Assembly: GCF_013179805.1 (NCBI RefSeq)
Contig: NZ_SRRZ01000008.1
Location: 28,980-92,979, forward strand
Direction of reading: 5' to 3'
DNA: 64,000 nt
Origin: Microcoleus asticus IPMA8
GTDB taxonomy: Bacteria > Cyanobacteriota > Cyanobacteriia > Cyanobacteriales > Microcoleaceae
The notes under the pieces are model-generated. The model made no database searches, had not been told where the DNA came from, and worked only from the letters and a program-made list of their open reading frames with translations. A program made the position numbers and the translations under genes. Positions 16,196 through 24,357 of the stretch are shown here, in pieces; the first letter of the stretch is position 1; each line of letters opens with the position of its first letter.

Positions 16196-18001
16196 CTATT
16201 CGCCATCTTGACTTTCATCAGCAGGAGAATCCTCATCTATCTCTGATTCAGGAGCGACCAAAGTGGCAGTACCGCCAAAGAAAGTTGAAGCTTGAGCCTC
16301 CGCAATAGGAATACCTGTTTTCTGGGCGTTGCGGGTGGCATTTTCCCTCAACTTGAGCCTGAGACGTTCCCCAGTATGCTGAATTTTTTCCATGCCGTAA
16401 TCGTAAGGGCCCGTTGCCAATACCGGCACTCCTTCAAAATTTTCGATGGGGGGCGGCGAAGTCGTCATCCATTCCAAACTCAAAGCTTGCCAAGGATTGT
16501 CACCTGCTTTCGGGCCGTACCTCCAGCTCCAAATCACATTAATGATAAAGGGGATTGTAGACACTGCCAGCATATAAGCACCGACAGTACAAATGACATT
16601 AATTGTGGTAAATTTCGGGTCGTACATTGCCACCCGCCGAGGCATTCCTTGCATTCCCAAAGCGTGCATCGGCAGGAAAGTTACAGTAAAGCCAACATAG
16701 GTTAAAACAAAGTGAACTCTACCCCAAAATTCATTAATCATCCGCCCCGTCATTTTGGGGAACCAGTGGTAAAAAGCAGCGTAAATTCCAAACACTGAGC
16801 CGCCAAACAGCACGTAGTGTAGGTGAGCGACGACAAAATAAGTGTCGTGAACGTGAATGTCGAAAGGTACGGAAGCTACCATGATCCCGGTGATGCCGCC
16901 GAGCACAAATGTTGAGATAAAACCCATCCCAAATAGCATGGCGCTGACAAGCCGGAGTTTTCCTCCCCAAATAGTTGCCAACCAGCTAAATATTTTAATC
17001 CCAGTTGGTACGGCGATGATCATAGTCGTGATCATAAAAAACATCCGCAGCCAGCCGGGAGTGCCGCTGGTAAACATATGGTGCGCCCACACGATCAAGC
17101 CCAAAAAGCTGATCGCGAGACTGGAATATGCGATCGCCAAATAACCAAAAATTGGCTTGCGGGAATGCACCGGCAAAACTTCTGAAATTACCCCGAAAAA
17201 GGGCATAATCATAATGTAAACTGCCGGGTGCGAATAAAACCAGAATAAATGCTGGTAGACGATGGGATCGCCGTTGCCGGTCGGGTTAAAAAATGCCGTC
17301 CCTGCTAACAAGTCAAACGACAGCAAAATCAAAGCTGCGGCTAAGACTGGAGTAGCAATCAAAGTCAGCGCTGAAGTCGCAATCATCGCCCAGCAAAACA
17401 AAGGCATTTCATTGAGACTCATGCTCGGAACGCGCATGGTAAAGATGGTAACGGCAAAATTCACCGCCCCCAAAATCGAAGAAGTTCCGAGAATCAAAAC
17501 GCTGAGAATCCAAATTTCTTCCCCGGCTTGAGCAGTAACTAAGCTCAAAGGGGGATAGGAAGTCCAACCCGCCTGCGGAGCTCCTACCAAAAAACTGCTC
17601 AACAGCAACACGCCGCCTACGGGAATGAGCCAAAAGGCGATCGCATTCAGCCTGGGAAATGCCATGTCTTGTGCCCCAATCATTAAGGGAATCAAAAAGT
17701 TAGCAAATCCGGCTCCGGCGGGTACGATCCACAGGAAGATCATCACCGTCGCGTGAACAGTAAATAAACTGTTGTAGAGTTCGGGGGGGACAAAATCGGA
17801 GTCGGGGGTGGCGAGTTCTGTTCGCACCAAAGTTGCCATCACGCCGCCGATTAGATAGAAAATAAATGTTGTGACTAGGTATTGAATACCGATGACTTTG
17901 TGGTCGGTATTAAAAGTGAAGTAGTCGCGCCAATGTCTATCGGCGGGAGCTGTTCCGCGAGCCTCAGTGTTGGCACTTTCTTGGAACTGTGCTTGTGTCA
18001 T
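16196..18001 (-). CDS. coxA: Cytochrome c oxidase subunit I
   Basis: Catalytic haem-copper subunit of 601 residues with 12 predicted helices. It reduces oxygen to water in thylakoid or plasma membrane respiration. The CuB region reads FWFYSHPAVYIM, where the Tyr-Ser before His-Pro replaces the Glu of A1 oxidases; this is the A2-type (YS) D-channel signature. The paired histidines follow in VWAHHMFTSGTPG and the haem ligands in HDTYFVVAHLHYVLFGG. The C-terminal 80 residues are polar and acidic. It lies between coxB (78-bp spacer) and coxC. Confidence 0.97.
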   Translation of the reverse strand: MTQAQFQESANTEARGTAPADRHWRDYFTFNTDHKVIGIQYLVTTFIFYLIGGVMATLVRTELATPDSDFVPPELYNSLFTVHATVMIFLWIVPAGAGFANFLIPLMIGAQDMAFPRLNAIAFWLIPVGGVLLLSSFLVGAPQAGWTSYPPLSLVTAQAGEEIWILSVLILGTSSILGAVNFAVTIFTMRVPSMSLNEMPLFCWAMIATSALTLIATPVLAAALILLSFDLLAGTAFFNPTGNGDPIVYQHLFWFYSHPAVYIMIMPFFGVISEVLPVHSRKPIFGYLAIAYSSLAISFLGLIVWAHHMFTSGTPGWLRMFFMITTMIIAVPTGIKIFSWLATIWGGKLRLVSAMLFGMGFISTFVLGGITGIMVASVPFDIHVHDTYFVVAHLHYVLFGGSVFGIYAAFYHWFPKMTGRMINEFWGRVHFVLTYVGFTVTFLPMHALGMQGMPRRVAMYDPKFTTINVICTVGAYMLAVSTIPFIINVIWSWRYGPKAGDNPWQALSLEWMTTSPPPIENFEGVPVLATGPYDYGMEKIQHTGERLRLKLRENATRNAQKTGIPIAEAQASTFFGGTATLVAPESEIDEDSPADESQDGE

Positions 18002-18041
18002 AGTTATTAGTCATTAGTTATTAGTCATTAGTTATTAGCTA
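18002..18041. repeat. Heptanucleotide short tandem repeat in the coxB-coxA spacer
   Basis: TTAGTCA/TTAGTTA units fill most of the 78-bp spacer upstream of the coxA ATG and leave no room for a standard Shine-Dalgarno sequence. Confidence 0.8.
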
Positions 18042-18079
18042 AGAATCAAAGACCCACTGCCAGGAACTAATGACTATTT

Positions 18080-19081
18080 TTAGTGATGAGTTGGGTGAAG
18101 TTGTTCTAGGGTTTCGGAATTAATTTTTATTTCCCTAACGTAGGGAGCCAAAAATTCACCGTCTGACAATTCCCCAGGATTGACTGCAACTGCTTGCTCT
18201 AAGTTTTGACTGCTAGCAACTTGCTGGCTTTGCAGCCAACTGTCGAATTCTTCGGGCGCGTGAACGACTGCTAAAGCTTTCATCGCTCCGTGATAAGCGC
18301 CGCACAATTCAGCACAAACAACCCGGTATTCGCCGGTTTTAGTTGGTGTAAATCTCAGTTCGCTCGGCCGCCCGGGAATTGCATCTTGTTTGAGGCGAAA
18401 TTCCGGCAGCCAAAATGCGTGCAGCACGTCTTGAGCTGAGATATTTAGCTGTACGTCGCGGTTGACTGGCATATGCAGTTCGCCGGAACTAACGCCGCTT
18501 TCTGGATAGCTAAAAATCCAGGCGTACTGCAAACCTGTGACATTTACAACTAAGTCTGCTGGTTTGTCTTCATTTTCTGGGGAAGCGCCTACGCCTAAAG
18601 CATAGAGTTTTTGAGACGGAATTTGAGGGGCGTTTTGGGGTGTATCTGAGAGTGTGGCTGCGATCGCACTTCCCCGCATTTTAGAGTGCGCTTGCATGGT
18701 GCCGTGGTCGTGATTGCCCATCGGATCGAGGCCTCCCATTGAGTTGTAAATCTCAAAACTGTAGACTCCGATTCCTAAAATAATCACCGCCGGCACGGCT
18801 GTCCAAAGAATTTCTAAGGGAAAGTTGTCATGCCAAGGCGGCCCGTCTGTGTTGTCTCCTTGACGGCGGCGATATTTAATTGCAGCAACGATGAGAATTC
18901 CCTGGACCATGATAAATAATCCAGTGGAAATGGTCATCATTGTATTGAAGAGCGCGTCTATGTCGGATGCTTCATCAGAGGCGGCGATCGGCAGTAAACC
19001 GTGATTCTGCCCGTACCAGAGACTGATCAGAGTCACTCCGATGCCGGCGAGCATGGTGAGGATGGAACTTGGAATGTTCAC
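18080..19081 (-). CDS. coxB: Cytochrome c oxidase subunit II
   Basis: The protein has 333 residues from the GTG at 19081, which gives the usual start VNIPSSILTMLAGIGVTL; the frame could open at a TTG at 19147 but the extra 22 residues look non-native. Two N-terminal membrane helices (about 5-25 and 50-75) are followed by the periplasmic cupredoxin domain with the binuclear CuA site: His in LHAFWLPEF and CAELCGAYHGAM. It accepts electrons from cytochrome c6 or plastocyanin and passes them to subunit I. A long insert (about 110-150) with GLDPMGNHDHGTMQAHS is rich in His. First gene of the operon. Confidence 0.94.
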   Translation of the reverse strand: MNIPSSILTMLAGIGVTLISLWYGQNHGLLPIAASDEASDIDALFNTMMTISTGLFIMVQGILIVAAIKYRRRQGDNTDGPPWHDNFPLEILWTAVPAVIILGIGVYSFEIYNSMGGLDPMGNHDHGTMQAHSKMRGSAIAATLSDTPQNAPQIPSQKLYALGVGASPENEDKPADLVVNVTGLQYAWIFSYPESGVSSGELHMPVNRDVQLNISAQDVLHAFWLPEFRLKQDAIPGRPSELRFTPTKTGEYRVVCAELCGAYHGAMKALAVVHAPEEFDSWLQSQQVASSQNLEQAVAVNPGELSDGEFLAPYVREIKINSETLEQLHPTHH

Positions 19082-19303
19082 GCTGGTACTTCTTAATAGC
19101 GACACTTCTTCGCTTGAAAAATGAAGGAAGCGCCTCTGGGTTATCAATTTTTAATTGTAAATGGTATTTTTAGTAAAAAGTCTATCTTAAGGGTTACTTA
19201 AGGCTTAGTATGTTTGACTGACCGATCGCCCGTGCACACAAATACGTCTTTTGTACCTTGACAAAAGTGATAAAAAATGGTAAGCAATCGCTTTGTTTGG
19301 CTG

Positions 19304-20068
19304 CTAAATTTGAGATTGTTTCTCAAACACCATCAAATGCTGCTGTGGCAACATATCTTTTGTCTCTTTCCATACTAAACCGACGGCTGCCATTTCTTTT
19401 TTCACCTGCTTCTGCGTCATTTTGTGCAAACCTTTAATGGGAATCAGGGGGTTTTCGCCCCGATATTCTATCGATACCGTGCGGCCTCCCGGTTTGAGTG
19501 CTTTTACAATTCCTTGCATCATTTCTCTGGGATATGCAAATTCGTGGTAAGCATCGACCATCACAACTAAATCCACGCTGTTTTCCGGCAAATTCGGATT
19601 GTCAATACTTCCCAAAACTGGCTCAACGTTAGCAATATTTTTTTCTTTTTTATTCAATTTAATAAAATTAATCATTTCCGGCTGCACGTCAACTGCTAAA
19701 ACCTTTCCTTGTGGAACTAAGGGAGCAATGCGAAAGCTAAAATATCCCGTTCCCGCTCCTATGTCGGCGACAATATCGGTTGGTTTTAAATCTAGATTGT
19801 TCACTAATCGAGCTGATTTGTCTTCCATGCCGCGAGACGGTCTTTCCAGCCAACTAGCGCCTTGATATCCCATGACTTGGGCAATTTCTCGACCCATGTA
19901 AAATTTGCCTGTGCCGTCGGGATTGTGGACGGTTCGCTGCTGATAAATGGTGTCACTGCTGGCGGTTTTACTTGCTTCTGCTGCTGTGCAAGCGTTCTGC
20001 GATAACAAGCAAATTATTGTTAAGAGAATTGCTGTTAAGGGTTTAATTAATTGTGCGGCTTTTTTCAC
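19304..20068 (-). CDS. Class I SAM-dependent methyltransferase with a signal peptide
   Basis: The protein has 254 residues. The N-terminus has a clear export signal, KPLTAILLTIICLLSQNAC, with Cys27 placed as in a lipoprotein although the box (QNAC) is imperfect. The mature part is a Rossmann methyltransferase: motif I DIVADIGAGTGYFSF, acidic KVLAVDVQPEM, LVVMVDAYHEF, and a post-motif GLVWKETKDMLPQQ. The start is GTG at 20068 with AGGACGAAC upstream. An exported SAM enzyme is puzzling because SAM is cytosolic. The substrate is unknown. Confidence 0.87.
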   Translation of the reverse strand: MKKAAQLIKPLTAILLTIICLLSQNACTAAEASKTASSDTIYQQRTVHNPDGTGKFYMGREIAQVMGYQGASWLERPSRGMEDKSARLVNNLDLKPTDIVADIGAGTGYFSFRIAPLVPQGKVLAVDVQPEMINFIKLNKKEKNIANVEPVLGSIDNPNLPENSVDLVVMVDAYHEFAYPREMMQGIVKALKPGGRTVSIEYRGENPLIPIKGLHKMTQKQVKKEMAAVGLVWKETKDMLPQQHLMVFEKQSQI

Positions 20069-20177
20069 GTTCGTCCTAATAGTATGTTTAATTTTTTCAT
20101 TACCAGGCTCTGCGCGGTAATGCAGAGGAAGAGCTTCGCGAATATCGAGAATAGTTTAAAATTTAGCTGACAGCGGA

Positions 20178-21176
20178 TTATAACAATCTGATTGTACCAG
20201 AATTTGAGTCGATTTCGACTTGTTTGCCGATCGGCAAAGTGAACTGCTCCCGAATGTGCCCCACCATTGAACCATACCACGCAGGAATCTTCAAGGGGCG
20301 AATCTGGTCTGACAATACTTGAGGTAAGCTTAGGGACTCTTGGGGTTTTTCAGCTTCGCACTTGGTACACTGTCCGAAAATAAAACCGGATATTTTATCG
20401 AGAATGCCCGCTAATTTGAGCTGCGTCAACATTCTATCTATGCGATAAACCTCTTCGCCAACTTCCTCGACAAACAAAATACTGTTTTCCCATGTCGGTA
20501 AATATGCAGAACCCACCATTGCTGCTATTACTGATAAATTGCCGCCGATTAGTTTTCCCCTAGCTGTGCCGCGCCAGATTGTTTCAACTTGCAGGCTTTT
20601 GGAGTTTTGCAGCGTAACAGAGCCTCCCTCAAACAAAACTTTTTTGACGTAATCTACTGTAAAGGGACTCCAACTTGAGGCACCTAAAGGGCCGTGAAAA
20701 GTAACTATATTAGTTTTAGCATAAATCGCCAATAACAGCGCAGTAATATCGCTGAATCCCATCATAATTTTGGGATTGTTACGGATAATATTGTAATCTA
20801 GGAGCGGCAATATTCTAGCGCAGCCCCAGCCGCCCATCCCGGTAAAAATAGCTCGCACTGAGTCATCGGCAAAGGCTGCGTTGACATCGGCGGCGCGATC
20901 GGCATCCTTGCCTGCTAAATAGCCGTAGCGGTCGTAAAAATGCTCTCCCAATTTAACTTTTAAACCCAGGTTATCCAGAACTTTGAAAAATGGCTGCACT
21001 TCTTTTTCGTAGTTGAAAGCGGCAGGATTGATTAAAGCTACAGTATCGCCGGCTTGCAGGCGGCGCGGCTCGATCGCAGTTTTGGGGGATAGGTTGGTTT
21101 GGGCGATCGGCAAAAGCTGAGTACCAATAGCAGTCAACCCAAAAGTTCTGAGCAGAGCGCGGCGGCGGAGAGTCAT
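20178..21176 (-). CDS. LD-carboxypeptidase (peptidase family S66)
   Basis: Murein tetrapeptide carboxypeptidase-like protein of 332 residues, releasing the terminal D-alanine in peptidoglycan recycling. An N-terminal RRRALLRTFGLTAIG looks like a twin-arginine export signal, so it may act in the periplasm, unlike cytosolic E. coli LdcA. The nucleophile Ser142 lies in MMGFSDITALLLAIY, after GWGCARILPLLDY; the Glu of the triad is in LFVEEVGEEVYRIDRML and the His near the C-terminus in GSMVGHIREQFTLP. It is divergent from the carotenoid oxygenase with 73 bp between them. Confidence 0.93.
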   Translation of the reverse strand: MTLRRRALLRTFGLTAIGTQLLPIAQTNLSPKTAIEPRRLQAGDTVALINPAAFNYEKEVQPFFKVLDNLGLKVKLGEHFYDRYGYLAGKDADRAADVNAAFADDSVRAIFTGMGGWGCARILPLLDYNIIRNNPKIMMGFSDITALLLAIYAKTNIVTFHGPLGASSWSPFTVDYVKKVLFEGGSVTLQNSKSLQVETIWRGTARGKLIGGNLSVIAAMVGSAYLPTWENSILFVEEVGEEVYRIDRMLTQLKLAGILDKISGFIFGQCTKCEAEKPQESLSLPQVLSDQIRPLKIPAWYGSMVGHIREQFTLPIGKQVEIDSNSGTIRLL

Positions 21177-21249
21177 AGCTGTTAGTTAATTTTTGCTATA
21201 ATTGTATAGCAAAAATTATGTCATATCAGTTAAAACTTGCGAGTTTCAA

Positions 21250-22683
21250 ATGAAAACCGGCACTCAAATCTCAGCTAAAAAATCTTGGGCTAAAGCTTTA
21301 GCCCGTCCGGCTGCGGAATTTCCGCTGACTCAGCTATTGGTTAAAAGCGGTAAAATTCCCGCAGGATTGCGGGGAACTCTCTACCGTAACGGGCCCGCAC
21401 GTTTGCAACGCGGCGGCATGAATGCGGGACACTGGTTTGACGGCGACGGTGCAATTTTGGCAGTACATTTTACCGATGCGGGTGCTGCGGCTGTTTATCG
21501 CTATGTGGAAACAGCGGGATATCAAGCTGAGGAAAAAGCTGATAAATTTCTCTACCCTAATTACGGTATGACAGCACCGGGACCTGTGTGGCTGCGCTGG
21601 AGAAAACCTGTTAAAAATGTTGCCAATACTTCTGTTTTAGCTTTGCCCGATCGCCTTTTAGCTTTGTGGGAAGCAGGCTTGCCTCACAGCCTCGATTTGC
21701 AAACCTTGGAAACTCGCGGAACGGACGATTTAGGAAGTTTAGAGAGTGGATCTTCTTATTCCGCTCACTGCAAGCGCGACCCGATTACTGGCAACATTTT
21801 TAACTTTGGAATTACACATGGTGCCAGTACCAAGTTGAATCTCTATAAAAGCGATCCTACAGGCAAAATTGTCCAAAAAGCAACTGTTGCTTTAGAAGGA
21901 ATTCCTTTGTTACACGATTTTGTTTTAGCAGGAAAGTATCTAATATTTTTTGTACCGCCGATACGACTTAAAGTTTTCCCAACGTTAGCTGGAATTAGCA
22001 GTTTCGGCGACTCTTTGGAATGGAAACCAGAGTTAGGAACGCAGATATTAATAGTTGACTCGGAAACTCTCTCTTTAGTTAGTCGCGGTGAAACGGAACC
22101 TTGGTTCCAGTGGCATTTTGCTAACGGTTTTGTCAAAGAAGATGGTTCGGTGGCGGTTGATTTTGTGCGCTTCGCTGACTTTCAAACTAATCAGCGCCTG
22201 AAAGAAGTAGCGGCGGGTGAAACTCGCACTGATGCGGAGGGGACTCTGTGGCGGGTGCATCTCAATCCTCAAACTGGGAAAGTGACAGCAGCCGAAGAAT
22301 TGTTGGATCAACCTTGCGAATTTCCGACGGTACCTGCTTCAGAAATAGGGCAAGACTCGCGATATATTTATCTGGCAATGTATCGGCCTGACGTTGATAT
22401 TGTACCGGAACGTTACGGTGCGATCGCCCGTTTTGACACGCAAAGCCGCCATCTCACAATTGCCGACTGTGGCAAAAATCGCTATCCCATAGAACCCATC
22501 TACGTTCCAGATATTTCCTCGGAGAAAGGTTGGATAGTAACAGTTATTTATGACGGCAATTCTGATAGCAGCGAAGTCTGGATATTTGACAGCGACGGAC
22601 TTTCCCGCGAACCTGTTTGCCAGCTAGAATTGCCCGGAGTCATACCTTTGGGCTTTCACGGCACTTGGAAATCTGCCGTATGA
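21250..22683 (+). CDS. Carotenoid oxygenase family protein
   Basis: The protein has 477 residues from the ATG at 21250; the frame opens at a TTG 48 bases earlier, which is less likely. It is a non-haem iron enzyme that cleaves carotenoids or related polyenes. The four iron histidines are visible: SAHCKRDPITGN, LLHDFVLAGKY, an internal WFQWHFANGF, and GFHGTW at the C-terminus. The N-terminal GTLYRNGPARLQRGG and HWFDGDGAILA are the family's start motifs. Substrate and cleavage position (apocarotenal or 9,10 type) cannot be decided from sequence. Confidence 0.94.
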   Translation: MKTGTQISAKKSWAKALARPAAEFPLTQLLVKSGKIPAGLRGTLYRNGPARLQRGGMNAGHWFDGDGAILAVHFTDAGAAAVYRYVETAGYQAEEKADKFLYPNYGMTAPGPVWLRWRKPVKNVANTSVLALPDRLLALWEAGLPHSLDLQTLETRGTDDLGSLESGSSYSAHCKRDPITGNIFNFGITHGASTKLNLYKSDPTGKIVQKATVALEGIPLLHDFVLAGKYLIFFVPPIRLKVFPTLAGISSFGDSLEWKPELGTQILIVDSETLSLVSRGETEPWFQWHFANGFVKEDGSVAVDFVRFADFQTNQRLKEVAAGETRTDAEGTLWRVHLNPQTGKVTAAEELLDQPCEFPTVPASEIGQDSRYIYLAMYRPDVDIVPERYGAIARFDTQSRHLTIADCGKNRYPIEPIYVPDISSEKGWIVTVIYDGNSDSSEVWIFDSDGLSREPVCQLELPGVIPLGFHGTWKSAV

Positions 22684-22828
22684 GAATTGTGTAAAGAAGT
22701 GTTGCGGAAGATTTATTAAAAATTGTTGCCGCTTTAACTTCTAGTTGTTAAGGTGTGTGTAGATAGGAAATTCTCATATCTAGGAGGTGTGGAATTGATC
22801 ATCTGCATTGCTCAATTATCCTGTGCCA

Positions 22829-23066
22829 ATTCGCGCGAATCCCCGGCGATTGTAAGTCGCGACTGCACAGGATATCGTCTGCCTCTGCGGACTAAAAAAA
22901 GAGGGCTAATTAAGCCCAAACGAATAACCAATCCAGGCGAGTATTCCCGGCGAATAAATTCGCGGCTACACAGGCAAAGTCCGCCGACGCGGACTGAATA
23001 AAACCAATCCCCGGCGAATTTATTCGCGGCTGCACAGGCAAAGTCCGCCGACGCTAACTGAATAAA
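22829..23066. repeat. Three tandem copies of a 57-65 bp unit
   Basis: The last two copies, 22944-23001 and 23009-23066, are nearly identical (CCCGGCGAAT, then TATTCGCGGC, CACAGGCAAAGTCCGCCGAC, ACTGAATAAA). The first at 22829-22900 is diverged but keeps CCCCGGCGA...CGCGACTGCACAGG...GCGGACTAAA. An 82-codon frame across them looks like repeat translation, not a gene. Confidence 0.7.
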
Positions 23067-23396
23067 GAGCGGTACTAAAGCCAGCTTTGGCATGATTCCC
23101 GACTAGGTTTTCTCATCTCACGTTTGTCTGCTTGCATGAGGTTAAGTGACCAGATATTTGACTGATTCCTGGCAAACTAAAAGTTTAGTTCAACTCACGC
23201 GCACGTTAGCGATTCAACAGTTTTTGGTTTTGAGTTAACCCCACAAGTAAATGAGGTCTGTCGAAAAAAGATAGCCTTTCCCAAAATTATGGATTATGAG
23301 TTGTTACCGCCAAAACATTCAACTCATAACTGATAATTCACAACTCACAACTCATAACTCCGTGTTGCGGTGAGCATCAACCAAAAGGTTTAATCT
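23067..23396. other. Intergenic region upstream of the SDR gene
   Basis: No gene is visible. The last 80 bases contain degenerate CAACTCATAACT repeats (23318-23360) up to the start codon region. The part before 23300 shows no recognisable element and should include the SDR promoter. Confidence 0.5.
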
Positions 23397-24218
23397 ATGC
23401 AACTTCAAGGAAAAACAGCTCTTGTTACAGGAGCTTCGCGCGGAATTGGGCGATCGATCGCCCTGGAATTAGGGAGACAAGGAGTCAAACGTTTGTTGAT
23501 TGTAGCTCGCAACCGCAAGCAATTAATTGAACTGGCAGAGGAAATCGATGTTTTTGGCACCGAAATAGTGCCGTTAGCTTTGGATTTAACTCAGTCAGTA
23601 GCAGTGAATATTGCGATCGCCCAAGCTTGGCGAGATTTCGGCCCGATTCACCTGCTAGTCAACTGTGCGGGCGTCGCCCACCAAGCATCTTTCTTGCGTT
23701 CGCCACTCCCGTTAATCGAGGAAGAAATCGCCTTAAATTTGCTCGGAACCTACACAATTACCCGCTTGATTGCAAGGCGAATGGCGACTCAAAAAGAGGG
23801 AACCATCGTCAATGTTTCGAGCTTGATGGGAAAAATTGCCGCTCCCACAATGGCCACTTATTCTGCTACCAAATTTGCCATTTTGGGATTCACCCAAGCT
23901 TTACGCAGCGAGTTAACTCAGTACAATGTTCGAGTCACAGCTTTGCTCCCATCCCTAACAGATACCGACATGGTGCGAGACTTGGAACAATTTCGCTGGG
24001 TAGTACCCACAACTCCCGAAAAAGTTGCCTTAGCACTTGTCGCGGGATTGCACAAAGATGCGCCGGAAATCTTGGTAGGATATCAAAGTCATCTAGCAGT
24101 TTGGTGTCACCGAATTGCTCCTTGGCTGCTGGATTTTGTGTTGCGGATGGCGACTCCAGAACTCCGGGATAAATCGCGCGGCCGCAAATTGCGGGAGGCT
24201 TTAGCTAGCGGGCGATAA
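23397..24218 (+). CDS. Short-chain dehydrogenase/reductase
   Basis: Classical SDR of 273 residues. The cofactor loop is TGASRGIGRS (12-21), an Asn-Ala-Gly equivalent is VNCAGVAH, and the catalytic Ser lies in IVNVSSLMGK with the Tyr-x-x-x-Lys in YSATKFAIL. The ARN after strand 2 suggests NADP preference. The C-terminal part, with IAPWLLDFVLRM, carries a hydrophobic tail that could touch a membrane. Substrate unknown. A terminator-like palindrome follows. Confidence 0.93.
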   Translation: MQLQGKTALVTGASRGIGRSIALELGRQGVKRLLIVARNRKQLIELAEEIDVFGTEIVPLALDLTQSVAVNIAIAQAWRDFGPIHLLVNCAGVAHQASFLRSPLPLIEEEIALNLLGTYTITRLIARRMATQKEGTIVNVSSLMGKIAAPTMATYSATKFAILGFTQALRSELTQYNVRVTALLPSLTDTDMVRDLEQFRWVVPTTPEKVALALVAGLHKDAPEILVGYQSHLAVWCHRIAPWLLDFVLRMATPELRDKSRGRKLREALASGR

Positions 24219-24228
24219 ACCCTTTTAT

Positions 24229-24297
24229 GGGCGGGCAAGATGCCCGCCCCACAAGAAAACTCATTGTTTGTGGAACGGGCATCTTGCCCGTTTTTGA
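24229..24297 (+). repeat. Pair of GGGCAAGATGCCC palindromes, the second terminator-like
   Basis: GGGCGGGCAAGATGCCCGCCC at 24229-24249 is followed by ACGGGCATCTTGCCCGT with a T-run at 24275-24295. The second could terminate the SDR transcript. The same core recurs at 39704-39724, so it is a dispersed family. Confidence 0.65.
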
Positions 24298-24357
24298 GAA
24301 TGGTGCAAGATGTAAGTTATAGTTGATAATATTTATAATGATATTGAGTTGGCAAAA

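Noticed and set aside
22753..23001. 82-codon frame after the carotenoid oxygenase
   Set aside because: Made of the tandem repeat units at 22829-23066; both strands stay open only because of the repeat.
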